Below, piece by piece: positions 49,404 through 62,980 of a DNA stretch of 64,000 nucleotides. The stretch spans positions 1 through 64,000 of the forward strand of contig JAULAV010008723.1 of NCBI GenBank assembly GCA_030789695.1, read 5' to 3'. Numbering within the stretch: the stretch's first letter is position 1; every line of letters starts with the position of its first letter. Made by a program: the position numbers and the translations under genes. The notes under the pieces are model-generated. The model ran no database searches. It saw only the letters and a list, made by a program, of their open reading frames with translations, and had not been told where the DNA came from. Origin of the DNA: Scilla litardierei (taxonomy: Eukaryota > Streptophyta > Magnoliopsida > Asparagales > Asparagaceae).

Positions 49404-52400
49404 GATATCATTTAATAAAACAATCTATATCTTATGTGAAAAATAACCCGGAGTTCAGAAAAATCCTCAAAATGTCCGTTGGAACCAGAAGATCGCCATC
49501 TTTAACTGAAATATAAGAGAAGACAAAATAAGGCCAAAAAATCATATCATTTAATAAAAAGATCGACATCATCAGCTAAAAAATATGAGAAGACAAAATT
49601 AGACAACAAAATCATATCAATTAATATAAAGATCCTTAACTTCCAGAAAATATCGAAAATAGCCCCAAGAATAGAAAAATATGCAAAGATTACTGTTGGA
49701 ACCGGGAGATCTCCATCTTCAACTGAGAAATAAGAGAAGACAAAAATAGGCTATAAAATCATATCATTTAATATAAAGATGCATATATTATAGAAAATGT
49801 AGAAATTTGACCGGTGCTCAGAAAAATCTGCAAAAATGTTCGTTAGAACCGGGAGATCGCCATCTTTAAGGAAAAAAATAAGTGAAGAAAAAATTTGGCT
49901 ACAAAAATTATAGCATATAACAAAAATATTTATAACTTCAATAAAATATAGAAAATAGCCCCAACCTCAGAAAAATCCCTAAAAATATCTGTTGGAACCG
50001 AGAGATCTCCATATTCAACTGAAAAATAAGAGAAGACGAACTTAGGCTATAAAAATCATATCATTTAATAAAAAGTAGCATATCTTACATAAAATTTAGA
50101 AAATAGCCCCGAGATCAGAAAAAATCCACAAAAATTCCTTTGGAAACGGGATATCACCAATTTCAACTGAAAAATAAGAGAAGACAAACTTAGTCTATAA
50201 AAATAATATCATTTAATAAAATGAACTACGTCTAAAATAAAGTGTAGAAAATATTTCCGAGTTCAGAAAAATCTGCAAAAATGTCTGTTGAAACCGGGAG
50301 TTTGCCATCTTTAAATAAAAAATAAGGGAAGACAAAATTTGGCCAAAACCTCATATCCTTTAATAAAAATCCATAACTTCTCAAACATTTAGAAAAATAG
50401 TTTTGAGTTCAGAAAAATCCACAAAAATCTCTGTTGGAACCAAGAGATCGCCATGTTAAACTGAAAATAAGAGAAAACACAATTAGGCTACAAAAATCAT
50501 ATCATTTAATAAAAAGATCCATATCTTCAATAAAATGTTAAAGAATAGTTTCGAGTTAAGAAAAATCCACAAAAATGGCTGTTGAAACCAGGAGATCGAC
50601 ATCCTCAACTGAAAAATCAAAGAAGACAAAATTAGACAATAAAAATCATATTATCTAATATAAAGATTTATATCTAACAGAAAATTCATAAAATAGCCCG
50701 GAGCTCAAAAAATTGCAAAATGTCCGTTGGAACCAAGCGATCGCCATCTTCAACGGAAAAAAAATAAGAGAAGACAAAATTAGGCCTAAAATCATATCAT
50801 TTAATAAAAAGATCTATAACTATCCGAAAATATAGAAAATAGCCCCCAGCTAAGAAAAGGCCACAAAAATATATCCGTTGGAACCGGAAAAATGACATCT
50901 TCAACTGAAAAATAAGAGAATACAAAATTAGGCTATAAAAATCATATCATTTAATATAAAAATCCATATCTTCCAAAAAAGTTAGAAACTTGCCCGGAGG
51001 TCAGAAAAATCCGCACAAATGTTAGTTGGAAAGGGGAGAACGCCTTCAATTGAAAAAAGAGAAGACAAAATTAGGCCAAAAACATATCATTTAATAAAAG
51101 ATCCAAACTTCTCGAAAATGTAGAAAAATAATCCCAAGTTCAGATTTTTCTGCAAAAGTGTCCGTTGGAAAAATACATAAATCTTATCATTTAATAAGAG
51201 AAGATAAAATTCGGTTACAAAAATCTTATCATTTAATAAAAAGAGTCGTATCTTCAATAAAATGTAGAAAATAGCCCCCTGCTCAGAAGCATCCGAAAAA
51301 ATATGTTAAAACCGAGAGATCGCCATCTTCAACTGAAAAAATAAGAGAAAACAAAATTAGGCTATAAAATCATATCATTTAATCTACAGATACATATCTT
51401 ACAGAAAATGTAGAAAATATCCCGAAGCTCAGAAAAATCCTCAAAAATGTCCGTTGGAACCGAGAGATCGACATCTTCATCTAAAAATATGAGATGATAA
51501 ATTTAGGCAAAAAATCATATTATTTAATAAAAATATCTATATCTTTCAGAAAATGTAGAGAATAACCTCAGGTCAAAAAAACAGCAAAAATGTACGTTGG
51601 AACCGTGAGAACGCCATCTTTAACTGAAAAATGAGAGAAGACAACATTAGGCCAAAAATTCATTTCATTTAATAAAATGATTCCATATCTTCCATAAAAT
51701 GAAGAAAAATAGCCCCATGCTAACAAAAATCAGTAAAAATGTTTGCTGGAACAGGTAGCTCTTAATATTCAACTAAAAAAATAAGAGAAGAATAATGTAG
51801 GATATAAAAATCATATCATTTAATAAAAAATTATTAACTTCCATAAAATGTAGAAGATAGCACCAAGCTTCGTAAATCCGCCAAAATTTCCGTTGGAACT
51901 GGAAGATCGCCATCTTCAACTGAAAAATAAGAGTAGAAAAAATTAGGCCAGAAATCATATAATTTAATAAAAGTATCCATATCTTCTTGAAAATTTAGAA
52001 AATAGCCCCGAGGTCTGAATACTCTGCAAAAATGTCCGTAGGAAGCGGAGATCGCCATCTTCAACTGAAAAATATGAGAAGAAAAATTTTGGCCAAAAAA
52101 TATTATCATTTAATAACAAGATCCATAACTTTCTGGAAATGTAGAAAAATAGTTCCGAGCTCAGAAAAATCCGCAAAAATGTCCGTTTAAACCTGGAGAT
52201 CGGCAGCTTCAACTAAAAAATAAGAAAAGATAAAATTAGGCTAAAAATCATATCATTTAATAAAAAGATTCATATCTTCAATAAAATATAGAAAATAGCC
52301 CCGAGCATAGAAAATTTCTCAAAAATACCCGTTGGAACATGGAGATCGCTAGCTTCAACCAAAAATAAGAGAAGATAAAATTAGGCCAATATGATACCAT

Positions 52401-55400
52401 TTAATAAAATGATCCATATCTTTCAGAAAATGCAAAAAATAGCCCCGAGATCAAAAAATCTGTGAAAATGTCTATTGTAACAGTGAGATCGCTATCTTCA
52501 ACTGGAAAATAAGAGAATCCAAAATTATGCATAAATCATATCATTTAATAAAAAGAGCCGTATCTTCAATAAAATGTAGAAAATAGCTCGGAGCTCAGAA
52601 AAATCCGCAAAAATGTCAGTTGGAACCGGGAATCGCCATTGTCATTGGAAAAATAAGAGAAGATAAAATTTGGCTATAAAAATACTATCTTTTAAGATAC
52701 ATATCTTACAAAAAAATTAGAAAATAGGCATGGGCCCAGAAAAACCGTAAAAATATCCGTTGGAACCGGGAGATCGCCATCTTAATCTAAAAAAAATAAG
52801 AGAAGACAAGATTAGGCTTAAAATCAAATTATATAATAAAAAGATCCATATCTTCCAGAAAATGTAGAAAATAACTTCTAGGTTAAAAAATCTGCCAAAA
52901 TATCTGTTGGAACCGAGAGAACGCCATCTTCAACTGAAAAATAATAAAAGACAAAATTAGGCCAAAAAATCATATCATTTAATAAAATGTTCCATATCGA
53001 CCATAAAATGTAGAAAAATTGCCTTGAACTTAAAAAATTCACTAAAAAGTCAGATAGAACCGGGACATTGCCATCTACATCTGAAAAATATGAGAAGACA
53101 AATTAGGCCAAAAAATCATATTATTTGTTAAAAAGATCCGTATCTTCCAGAAAATATAGAAAATAGCCTCAAGGTCAAAAATCTGCAAAAATATCTGTTA
53201 GAACCAGTAGAACGCCATCTTAAACTGAAAAATAAGAGCGGATAAACTAATGCCAAAAATCATATTATTTAATAAAATTATACATATCTTCCATAAAATG
53301 TAAAAAAATAGCTCCAGAGTAAGAAAAATCAGTAAAAATATCCGTTGGACCGTTAGATTGCCGTACTCAATTGAAAAAAAAGAGAAGACAAACGTAGGAT
53401 ATAAAAATTATATCATTTAATGAAAAGATCTATATCTTACGTAAAATGTAGAAAATAGCACCCAGCTGTGAAAAATCCGCAAAAATTTTTGTTAGAACAG
53501 GTAGATCGCCATCTTCAACTGAAAAATAAGAGAAGGCAAAATTAGGCCAAAAATCATATCACTTAATAAAAAGATGCATATCTTCCAGAAAATTTAGAAA
53601 ATAGCCATATGGTCAGAATAAACTTCAAAAATGTCCGTTGGAACCGGGAGATCGCCATCTTCAACATAAAAACGAGAAGAAAAATTAGGCCAGAAATCAT
53701 ATCATTTCATAAAAAATACATATCTTACAGCCAATGTTGAAAAATAGTCCCAAGCATAGAAAAATCCGCAAAAATGTCCATTGGAACCGGTAGATCGCCT
53801 CCTTCAATTGAAAAAAATAAGAGAAGAAAAATGTAGGCTATAAAAATCATCTCATTTAATAAAAAGATATATATCTTCCATAAAATGAAGAAAATAGTAC
53901 CGAGCTCAGAAAATCAGCAAAAATATCAGTTGGAACCAGGAGATTGCCATCTTCAGCTAAAAAACTAGAAGGCAAAATTTGGCCAAACAATCAGATCGTT
54001 TAATAAAAAGTTCCATAACTACCCGAAAATATAGAAAAAAGACCCGTGGTCAAAAAAATCCGCAAAAAATGTCGGTTGGATGGGAGATCGTCATCTTCAG
54101 CTAAAAAATAAGAGAAGACAAAATTTGGCCAAAAAATAATATCATTTAATAAAAAGATTCATAACTTCCTGTAAATGTAGAAAAATAGACACGAGCTCAA
54201 AAAATCCATAAAAACGTCTGTTAAAACCAAGAAATCGCCATCTTCAGCTGAAAAAATAAGAGAAGACAAAATTAGGCTATAAAAATCGTATCATTTAATA
54301 AAAAGATCCATATCTTATGAAAAATGTATTAAATAGCCCGAAGCTTAAAAAATCTGCACAAATGAAAATTGGATCCGTGAGATCGCCATCTTCAACTGAA
54401 AAAAGAGAAGACAAAATTGGGCCAAAAAATCATACATTTAATAAAAATATCCATATCTTCCAGAAAAGGAAGAAAAATAGTCCCAAGCTAAGAAAAATCC
54501 GTAAAAATTTCTGTTGAAAAGAGTAGATCGTCATCTTCAACTAAAAAAATAGAGAAGACAAATGTAGGCTATAAAAATCATGTCATTTAATAAAAAGATC
54601 CCCATCTTCCATAAAATATAGAAAATAACACCGAGCTTATAAAATTTGTAAAAATGTCTGTTGGAACCGGGAGATCACCATCTACAACTGAAAAATAAGA
54701 AACGACAAAATTAGGCCAAAGATCATATCATTTAATAAAAGATACCTATATTCCAGAAAATTTAGAAAATAGCCCAGAGGTCAGAATAATACGCAAAAAA
54801 ATGCTCGTTGGAACCGAAAGATCGCAATCGTCAACCGAAAATTAAGAGAAGACAAAATTAGACCATAAAAATCATATCCATTTAATATAAAGATCCATAT
54901 CTTCCAGAATATGTAGAAAATAGACTGGAGCTCAGAAAAATCCGCAAAAATTTCCGTTGTAACCGAGAGATCGCCATCTTCAAGTGAAAAAATAAGAGAA
55001 GACAAACGTATGCTATAGAAATAATATAACCTAATAAAATTTTCTATGTCTTCCATAAATTGTAGAAAATAGCACCGAGCTTAAAAACTGCAAAAATGTT
55101 CATTGGAACCGGGAGATTGCCATCTTCAACTAAAAAATAAGAGAAGACAAACTTAGGCTATAAAAATAATTTCATTTAATATAAACAGTCATATCTTACA
55201 GAAAAGGTAGAAAATATTCGGAGCTTAGAAAAATCCGCAAAAATGTTGGAACCAGGAGATCGGCATCATCATTTGAAAAATAAAGAAGGCAAAATTTGTC
55301 CAAAAAATCATATCATTTCATAAAAAGATCCATATCTTCCAGAAAATGTAGAAAAAACAGTTTCAAGTTAAGAAAAATCCGCAAAAAATGTGCATTAGAA

Positions 55401-56942
55401 CCGGGAGATTGCCATCTTCAACTAAAAAATGAGAGAAGACAAACGTAGGCTGTAAAAATCATATCATTTATAAAAATGTAGAAAATAGAACCGGGCGTAT
55501 AAAAATCTGTAAAAATGTCTGTTGGAACAAGGAGATCACCATCTTCAACTGAAAAATAAGTAAAGATAAAATTGGGCCAAAAATCATATCATTTACTAAA
55601 AAGATCTATATCTTTCGAAAAATTCAGAAAATAGTCCCGAGGTCAAAGTAATACACAAAATGTCTGTCAGAAACGGGAGATCAAATATTCAACTTAAAAA
55701 TAAAAGAAGACAAAATTAGGCCAAAAAACCTTATCGTTTAATAAAAAGATCCATAACATCTCGAAAATGTAGAAAAATTGCCCCGTGTTCAGAAAAATCC
55801 AAAAATGTCCCTTGGAACCGAGAGATCGTCATGTTCAACTGAAAAATAAGAGATGACAAAATTTGGTTATAAAATCATATCGCTTAATAAAAAGATTAAT
55901 ATTATACAAAAAATATAGAAAATATCCCGTAGCTCAAAATAAATCCACACAAATGTCCATCTGAACCGAGAGTTCGCCATCTTCAAAGTAAAAAACAGAA
56001 GACTTAATTAGGACAAAAAATCATTTCATTTCAAAAAAGATACTTATCTTCTAGAAAAATGTAGAAAAATAGTCTCAAACTAAGAAAAATCTTAAAAAAT
56101 GTCTGTTCGAATCGAGATATCGCCATCTTCAACTGAAAAATAAGAGAAGACAAACGTAGGCTATAAAAATCATATTATTTAATAAAAGTTCTATATCTTC
56201 CATAAAATGTTGAAAATAGCACCGAGCTCAAAAAATTTGCAAAATGTCCGTTGGAACCGGAAGATCGACACCTTCAACTGAAAAATAAGTGAAGCCAAAA
56301 TTAGGCTATAAAATCATATTATAATAAAAATATACATAACTTTTCGAAAATGTAGAGAATAGACTTGAGCTAAGATAAATCTACAAAAATGTTCGTTAGA
56401 ATCAGGAGCTCGATGTTCAACTAAAAACTTAAAAAAAGAAAAAAGTTGGTCAAAAATTCATCGCATTCAATAAAAAGATGCAAAAATTCTCGAAAATGTA
56501 GAAAAATAGCCTCGAGCTCAGAAAAATCGCCAAAACTGTCTGTTGGAATGGAGAGATCGCTATTTTCAACTAAAAAATAAGAGAAGAAACAATTAGGATA
56601 TAAAAATCATATCATTTAATATAAAGATTCTCATCTTCTAGAAAGTGTAGAAAATAACCACGAGCTCAGAAAAATCCGTAAAAATGTCCGGTGTAACCGG
56701 GAGATAGCCATATTTAACTGAAAAATAAGATCGGAGCTAAGAAAATGATACATATCTTCCAAAAATGTGGAAAATAGACCGAAGCTCAGAAAAATCAGCA
56801 AAAATGTCCGTTGGAACCTGGAGATCGCCATCTTCAACTGGAATATAAGAGAAGACAAAATTAGGCTAAAAATCATATCATTTAATAAAAATTGCCATCT
56901 TCAACTGAAAAATAAGAGAAGACAAATTTAAGCTATAAATAC

Positions 56943-56947
56943 CATAT
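56943..56947 (+). other. Copia-2 target-site duplication (left copy)
   Basis: CATAT directly before the LTR boundary at 56948; the second copy is CATAT at 63127-63131. Removing the element rejoins a normal satellite monomer (ACCATATCAATTAATAAAAA). Confidence 0.92.
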
Positions 56948-57077
56948 TGTTGTGAACGAGAAACAGATTTGGAGAAGGGTTGAGGCTAGGAAACCCCTAG
57001 CCTCCTTTATATAGTATTCATAATGGGTACTCATGTGGGTGGATACCCAATAGGCCCAATGGGTCCTATTCATAACA
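56948..57077 (-). repeat. Copia-2 3' LTR
   Basis: 130 bp, + strand TGTTGTGAACGAG to CCTATTCATAACA. It differs from the other LTR at a few positions only (for example AACCCCTAGCC against AACCACTATCC), which suggests a fairly young insertion. Confidence 0.93.
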
Positions 57078-57086
57078 CTTCCCCTT
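57078..57086 (-). other. Copia-2 polypurine tract
   Basis: AAGGGGAAG on the minus strand, abutting the 3' LTR start TGTTATGAATAGG. Confidence 0.85.
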
Positions 57087-57157
57087 ATCCAACCAACGTG
57101 GTATACTCGACTTTATGAATACTGAATGATTCATTAGTACTACTGAGTATCTTAAAA

Positions 57158-57424
57158 GGTGGATACTTCTAGATCCAAGTTAAGGGTAACTGCCTCGTTA
57201 AAAACCCTTAGCTATGGAAAACCCTGAGGGAAAAAACCGATAGCGAAGGGAAAAGAGTACAACACTCCATAACTTCCCCTGATTTGGGGATGTGTCGAGG
57301 GGTGGATACTTCTGGATCCAGAGTCAATGTGGTTGCCTCATTAAAACCTTGACTATGGAAAACCCTGTGGGAAAAACCACTAGCCAAGGAAAAAGAGTAC
57401 AACTCTACAGTTGACTCCCCCTAA
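57158..57424 (-). repeat. Duplicated copia 3' untranslated motif
   Basis: Two units (57158-57284 and 57301-57424, period about 143 bp) each read on the minus strand as a TTGTACTCTTTTCC-like start, a GGGTTTTCCATAG-like centre, an AACGAGGCA / AATGAGGCA phrase and a GATCCAGAAGTATCCACC-like end. This series is typical of the region between RNase H and the 3' LTR in plant copia elements, normally in one or a few copies. In one unit the match includes GGGGGAGTCAACTGTAGAG just upstream. Confidence 0.82.
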
Positions 57425-58125
57425 TCTGATCAAGCTTCAGGCTTGCAGATATCCTATATATCTATACATTTATCTCCTATGTGTCTATACATCCATCTTA
57501 TCTACAACATTTCGAAAGCAAAAGTAAAGTACAAGCATCACTCATCTATACAAGTTTCACTCATATAGGGCAGTAGCTGAAACTGAAAGAGCGCTGCGAA
57601 CTTGATAGACAGCTCCACGTCTCAATCGTCATTGTCTGCAAAGGTACTTCAGGACCTGGCTTTGTATGTTCTTGAACTGCTCCTTGGGTGATGAACTTCT
57701 AGGGATGGTGAAAGGATGTAGACTTAGGAGGATTCTGTGTAGATCTTCAGGAGGTGGACGTCACTTTTATACTATTCATCGCGATGATCTGTAACCTGCA
57801 TATGCAAATACATTTAACATGGAGGATTTTTCCTCGACCCTTGGAGATAGCGCAGAAGCTACATATCTCTGGTCCAGTGGTGCGCTGCAGGCACTGCACT
57901 GTACCTGGCTAATAGCTATACTGCTAACGCTCAAAAGAGACACATACAGTTGGCTAGGTAAAAGAGTGTTACAAAGACACTTAAGGTACTTCTGGACCAT
58001 ATATATTCTTCCCCTCTTCCAGCTAACGGGAAGGGGTCTTTTAATGTATATCCATACAACCAAATAGGTGTATTTAGTGGAGAATGATTTTAATGTTTCT
58101 TCATCAATCGTCATTGTATGAAGTT
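57425..58125 (-). other. Copia-2 interior, left part
   Basis: No recognisable domain. A 112-codon minus-strand frame (58114-57776) resembles no copia domain that I can place and is probably chance. It also lies opposite an 82-codon plus-strand frame. Confidence 0.55.
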
Positions 58126-58312
58126 TTCATCTTCGGGATGATTAATTAATGTCATCTTCAGGATAATAGTTCATTTCCAGGATAATAGTTCATCTTCAGG
58201 ATGATTGTTCATCTTCAGGATGATAGTTCATCTTCAGGATGATTAATGTCATCTTCAGGATGATAATTCATCTTCAGGATGATGGTTCATCTTCAGGATG
58301 ATTGTATTCTGT
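58126..58312 (+). repeat. Minisatellite with unit near TTCATCTTCAGGATGATAG
   Basis: Seven or eight copies of a ~20-26-bp unit around CATCTTCAGGATGAT, some with an extra TTAATGT. The heptamer CTTCAGG also occurs many times elsewhere in the element (for example 57428, 58902, 58994, 59536, 59686 and 60411). Confidence 0.88.
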
Positions 58313-61300
58313 AAGCCAAGAAATTATGCCTAGCTAGGACTTTCATATCATATTTGATAGATAGGCTTTAACAGATATTTCGGTATTTTCTCTTCAGGAG
58401 ATCCGATAATATTTTGAGTTATTAAAATAATCTCAATTCTTTTTAATTTGCTCTCTTAAGAACAATACTGTTTTTAAGAGGTGCAAACAACACCATTTTA
58501 GTATGAGTCCTTTAAGGATCTTTGTCTAGGTTGTCTTTCCTTTAATCATATTATTAATATGTGTCCCAAAAAGAAAGGAAAGTAAAGAAAAAATTTATAT
58601 ATGCAGTTGAAGAAATTTTATATCGGTAATGTTGTCACATCCAATAGCAACATCAACCAAAAAATTCCCTCTTTTTGCCATTCGTTGGGTTACGCCTTGA
58701 CATAAACCAGTCGATGCATCAGATTCATCTTGTAAGTGAGTTCAGCTCATCTTACTTGATTACTTTCTGGTTTGAGCGATTTATACCTCTAAAACTATAG
58801 CAAATTAAAATGCTTATAGCTAACGATTTTATTTTAATTCTCCTTCAATACTCACTTATCCCACAGGATTTGATATCATTTTTGATACCAGGACTTCAGG
58901 TCCAACACCTCATATTTCATAAGTGAGTCCAGCTCACCTTATTATTGCCTCATTCCACATTATTATAATTTGACCAAATCTCTATCTTTGCTTCAGGCAA
59001 AGCAGAGTTGTGGAATCGATATTAACTGGCAAAGTGAAATATGAGAGAATTTGTCGACAAAATGTGTTCTTTCTTGCCAAAAACTCACCCCGTACATACT
59101 ATAATCATTTGATTTCTCCCAGAGGTGTCTCCTTCACGACGCGTTAAAGAAGTGAAGGTTCTGGGACGGGTAAAGAATATGGACAGATCCAGAATTGGTC
59201 CTTAGCAACCAAGTTGCAATAAGGTTCTGGATTTGAGCTCACTTTCCTTTGGTGGTATTGCTTTTTCGGTCTCCAGGAGTAGATTTCTCTCTTTGGAGCC
59301 TAGTGGTATGTCCTCTCATCTCTTAAGGACATCCACTTCTGCTACTGGTGGATTCCATCCATTATATTTGGTATGTCAATCCTAGCTGGATTTTTAGTAG
59401 CAGGGATGTGAAAGTTTGGACAATATTTAAATTGTCAGTCTGATTATAATCAGATCATATGTATTTACTTTATAAATGGTCAGTTTGAGCTTCAAGCTCA
59501 TAGATGATTTGAACCAAATAGGGAATTGAAAGATCTTCAGGATCCTTTATTACCATCAACACACAATCTATAAGACGTGTGTAAATGTCTTGCTCATACG
59601 AGATTTTGGAATCTATTCATCAAAGTTGGTTAGTCCTGATGAATGTGTTCTCTTTGTGGCATCATGACAGTTTATGTAGTGTTGCTTCAGGAACACATAC
59701 ACAGCGTTGCAGACGTACCATCTTTAAGATGTGCTCTAAACCCATTCTTAGAAAATGTTTATATGGAGTTGATCAGACTCATATAAAAGGATTCTAATGG
59801 TGTGTTTAGCTGAGTGTATGTAACCACTGTTGCTACTTATTTATGATTTCCCATTTTTATCCAAAGTTACCACTATTTTAAAAAAAATGTGGTTGGATAA
59901 TGACCATTTAGAGGATATATATTGATGAGTACACAAAAAAGGTACATCATCAGTCATTTTAAGGGAGTGGACAAAGCCTATTTATATCCCTTAAATACTC
60001 TAAAGAGACCTAAAGGTCTTCATTATCTTTAATGATGGTAGTATATCATCTTAAATTCATTTGAGGAAGTGGGAAGAGTCAATGTCCATGTGAATGGAGA
60101 TGATCTCATTATCATTTTTCCCTTTTGAATAGGACAAAGAAAGTTTCACCCTTTTTTGAGGAATCTTCGGGTTCGTCTGGTTGATGATGTCTTGCATCAT
60201 CACTCCAAGGTGATATCGATCCAAAGTTGGTCGATTCTGGACACTTCTGGTGTTCCAAAATAATTCCTCTTTTTGAATTTATGTGGGACTTTTGAAAAGT
60301 CCATTAAAATGCTCAAGTTGATTTTGTCCGATAATAGTTGAACTGTGTTCAAACTGTGAATGATTACATCTTCACATTGACTACTGTGCGGATCATTTTG
60401 GGACAAAGCTTCAGGCTTCATTTATTTCTTGAGTCATTAGGGATTTCGTTTTGACGAATATCCTTTTGAAACTGTATAAGTTTCAGAGAGTATATGGCAT
60501 CCTCATTTTATTTTTAGGGGTATTCAAGATAACAAATCATTCGCAGTAAAATAAAATGTATTAAAACTACAAGAGAATAATACTGATGATTTTGTTAAGT
60601 CAACAAGTGACATAGTGTGATGTGTGCTCTTGAAAACGTACAACAATAATTATGCTCATTTGAGACTTATGTTATGACAACAGATTATATTTGATTTCAA
60701 AGTTTATTTGTCCTCGGGGAGTAGCTAAATATACATAAGGTCAATTAGACTTTCGTCGTTTTGACTAGATATGTATGTATTTTTATATGGCATAAGTTAA
60801 TGCACATTCATGTTTGCAAAAACATTATGGCTCTTATCAGAACTTCTGGTCTGATATTGGCTTGCCATTGCTTACTCCATGTCGAGGTATATCATATCTT
60901 CCCTTTCCCATTTAATTCAAGACTTCCCCTGTTTTAAGTTTTCCTTATTTTTATTTCAGGTCATGTTTGATCCTGAACTTCCCCTGATTTCAATATTCCT
61001 TATTTATAAAGGACAATGAAAATTAGTCTGGCTAAGGAGACATAAGCAGGGGTTTGAGCAAATTATTTATACTTCCACTTTTCTAATTAATAAGAGACTT
61101 TTAAAAGTCTATTTGAATGCTCGAGTATAGCTTCAGGCCATTTACTTGAGTCGTTCAAATTTTATGTGGATAGTTTATCTGCTCAGAGGGGAAAACAAAT
61201 ACGTGGCTACGAAATTTATAATTTCTCACTTATCTATTAAGTCACGACTTCGGGCGTACACTTAAAAGTAAGGGGTAGATTCAAAAATCATACATTGTAA

Positions 61301-61828
61301 AGTGAGACGACTCTAAAAGAGTTTAGCGGTGTTATGACAACTGCTGGTGTCAATATTTACCGCAAAATGCGCATCTCTAAAAAGATTGCATAAATGGTTT
61401 TCGCATAAGCCATCGTTTTTGTTGATATTTATTTTATTAGGGGAAAAGGTGCTGACTTTTGATTTGATTTTTGAACTTCAGGTTCATTTTGTCAAAGTGG
61501 ATATGATGTTAAACTTTTTGAAATCATGATTGTCTTATTGTCATAAATATCGTCATATCATGAGCCCATCATACAAATAATGTAAAGCTTGTAAACTAAA
61601 GATTATGCTCAATTAAACTGAATTGAAACAAGTATGATGTATACACATGCTATTTATATCCTGCAGGCATTTAAATAATCTCATCGCAGATATATAGTCT
61701 AGCTATAGGCGTTAAACTATATCAAAGTGATTTTAGCATGCTTTTTAATAGTTTCATTGTAACATTAACATATCATGAAAATAATTAACATCCACACATT
61801 TAATGTATAAGCAATGAAAAAAAATAAC
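58313..61828 (-). other. Copia-2 interior, non-coding
   Basis: About 3.5 kb of AT-rich sequence with short frames only. Phrases such as AAGTGAGTCCAGCTCACCTTA (58734 and 58921 variants) and CTTCCCCTGATTT (60928, 60978 variants) recur. A 73-codon minus-strand frame (60421-60200) begins in-frame with PEALSQNDPHSSQCEDVIIH and may be a shred of polyprotein, but no motif identifies it. Confidence 0.55.
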
Positions 61829-62100
61829 TTAGGACTATGGGGATCAGCCATCCGACACCGAAAAAAAAGACAGTCCGAAATTACATCAAAAAGTTGCATG
61901 AAAGAATAAGTACAACTCGGGAACTTCAGAGAGAAGCCCCTTTCATCTTTGTGCATACACCTTCAGCTCCTTTTTGGTGTCCGCCGGTCTTCTTTTTACA
62001 TTTATATCCTCACTTACAAATTTCTCTCAAAAAAAGAGGAAAAAATTGCAGGAAATTAAAGGTGTCGGAAACCTAGCTGATCCCTAAAAACATAGCCTAA
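61829..62100. repeat. Inverted-repeat-flanked segment, possible MITE
   Basis: The left arm CTTAGGACTATGGGGATCAG continues CCATCCGACACC. The right arm GGTGTCGGAAACCTAGCTGA continues TCCCTAAAAACATAGCCTAA. The right arm's complement matches the left with two small gaps, giving arms of about 30 bp around a ~210-bp core. No clear target duplication was found. Confidence 0.45.
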
Positions 62101-62454
62101 ATCGCACATCCACGCAGATAATATATGGAAAATATACAACCACGCAGATAATCATATCACAGGCATGTAAAGATTAATTAAATAATCTAAATAGTGTGTG
62201 ACGTGCTAAAAAATTATTTTTGAAAAACTTTTTACCTTTGATCCATATTTTTAATGTTTTGTTTACCGCTTTAACCCTTTTTATGAAGTTTCTTTAATTA
62301 TTTTGGGCTTTTAGGGCCAAAAATAAAAAAGAAAAATTATTTGTGTAAATGGGCTAGTTTTCAGGCTTTTGGGCCATGAAAACAACCCATTAGAGTTAAT
62401 TGGGCCTCCCCCGAAAAATTGGCACGTTAAGGGCTAGGGTTTCCGAAAAACCAT
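62101..62454 (-). other. Copia-2 leader, AT-rich part
   Basis: No gene. It contains a short direct repeat CCACGCAGATAAT (62112, 62142) and several GGGCC / GGCCC phrases (62322-62406) leading into the GC island. Confidence 0.55.
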
Positions 62455-62640
62455 GGGGGGCCCGCGGGGCGCGCTGCCGCGGCGGCGGGCCACGGCGGTG
62501 GGCCGCGACGGCGGGCCTGCCGCAGCCTCAGGCCGCAGCCGCCGCAGCCTGTAGCCGCGGCAGTTGGCCGCGACCGATGGCCGCGGCGTTTTGCCGCCGC
62601 CGGCGCTCGTAGAGCGCCGCCGTTTAGCCCTTCGGGCGTG
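62455..62640 (-). repeat. GC-rich hairpin island in the copia-2 leader
   Basis: About 185 bp of GGCCGCGGC / GCCGCGGC-type repeats with many self-complementary units (for example GCCGCGGCGGC and GGCCGCGAC). It occupies the same relative place as the GC island of copia-1. Open frames on both strands are compositional. Confidence 0.8.
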
Positions 62641-62980
62641 CGGGGTATAGATCAAGATTTGGGGGGTAAAAAACAGATTTTTCAAGCATTTAGATCTCTA
62701 AAAAACTGATTTTTATTGTTTTTAGACATGCGGATCTAAATAAAAATGTGATTTTTACCGTGTTTTTAAACTTTTTGATCCTAAAACATGCAGATCTACG
62801 TGAAACACAAGTTTAGATCTAAAAAGTTTTGATATTTACCTCTAGATTCGACGAGGGAATCTAGACGACGGTTGGTGAAGGATGCCCTTTTCGCTCCCTG
62901 TTGAGAAGATTACGATCTTCTTAGACTGAGCGGTTGATGGATCTCCTTCCTCGCGCGTCGTCGCCTTTTCCAACGAGCGT
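62641..62980 (-). other. Copia-2 5' leader
   Basis: Non-coding stretch between the GC island and the primer-binding site, with repeated TAGATCT / AGATCTA phrases at 62692, 62731, 62793 and 62815. Confidence 0.6.

Larger units (their letters stand above)
37474..56947 (-). repeat. Satellite array, ~147-bp monomers, - orientation
   Basis: The same family as bases 1-11945 but reverse-complemented: the recurring boxes are GGGAGATCGCCATCTTCAAC, AAAAATGTCCGTTGGAACC, GAAAATAGCCCCGAGCTCAG and AATCATATCATTTAATAAAA. About 130 monomers are present. Some are shortened or fused, for instance near 39460, 43110, 49115, 51170 and 56730. Plus-strand variant modules are embedded at intervals (listed separately). 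A MITE (38342-38566) interrupts one monomer and copia-2 interrupts the array at 56948. Confidence 0.97.

Noticed and set aside
61765..61956. Minus-strand frame starting MADPHSPKLF as a gag start
   Set aside because: It is short, lies across the inverted-repeat segment and shows no gag motif downstream.
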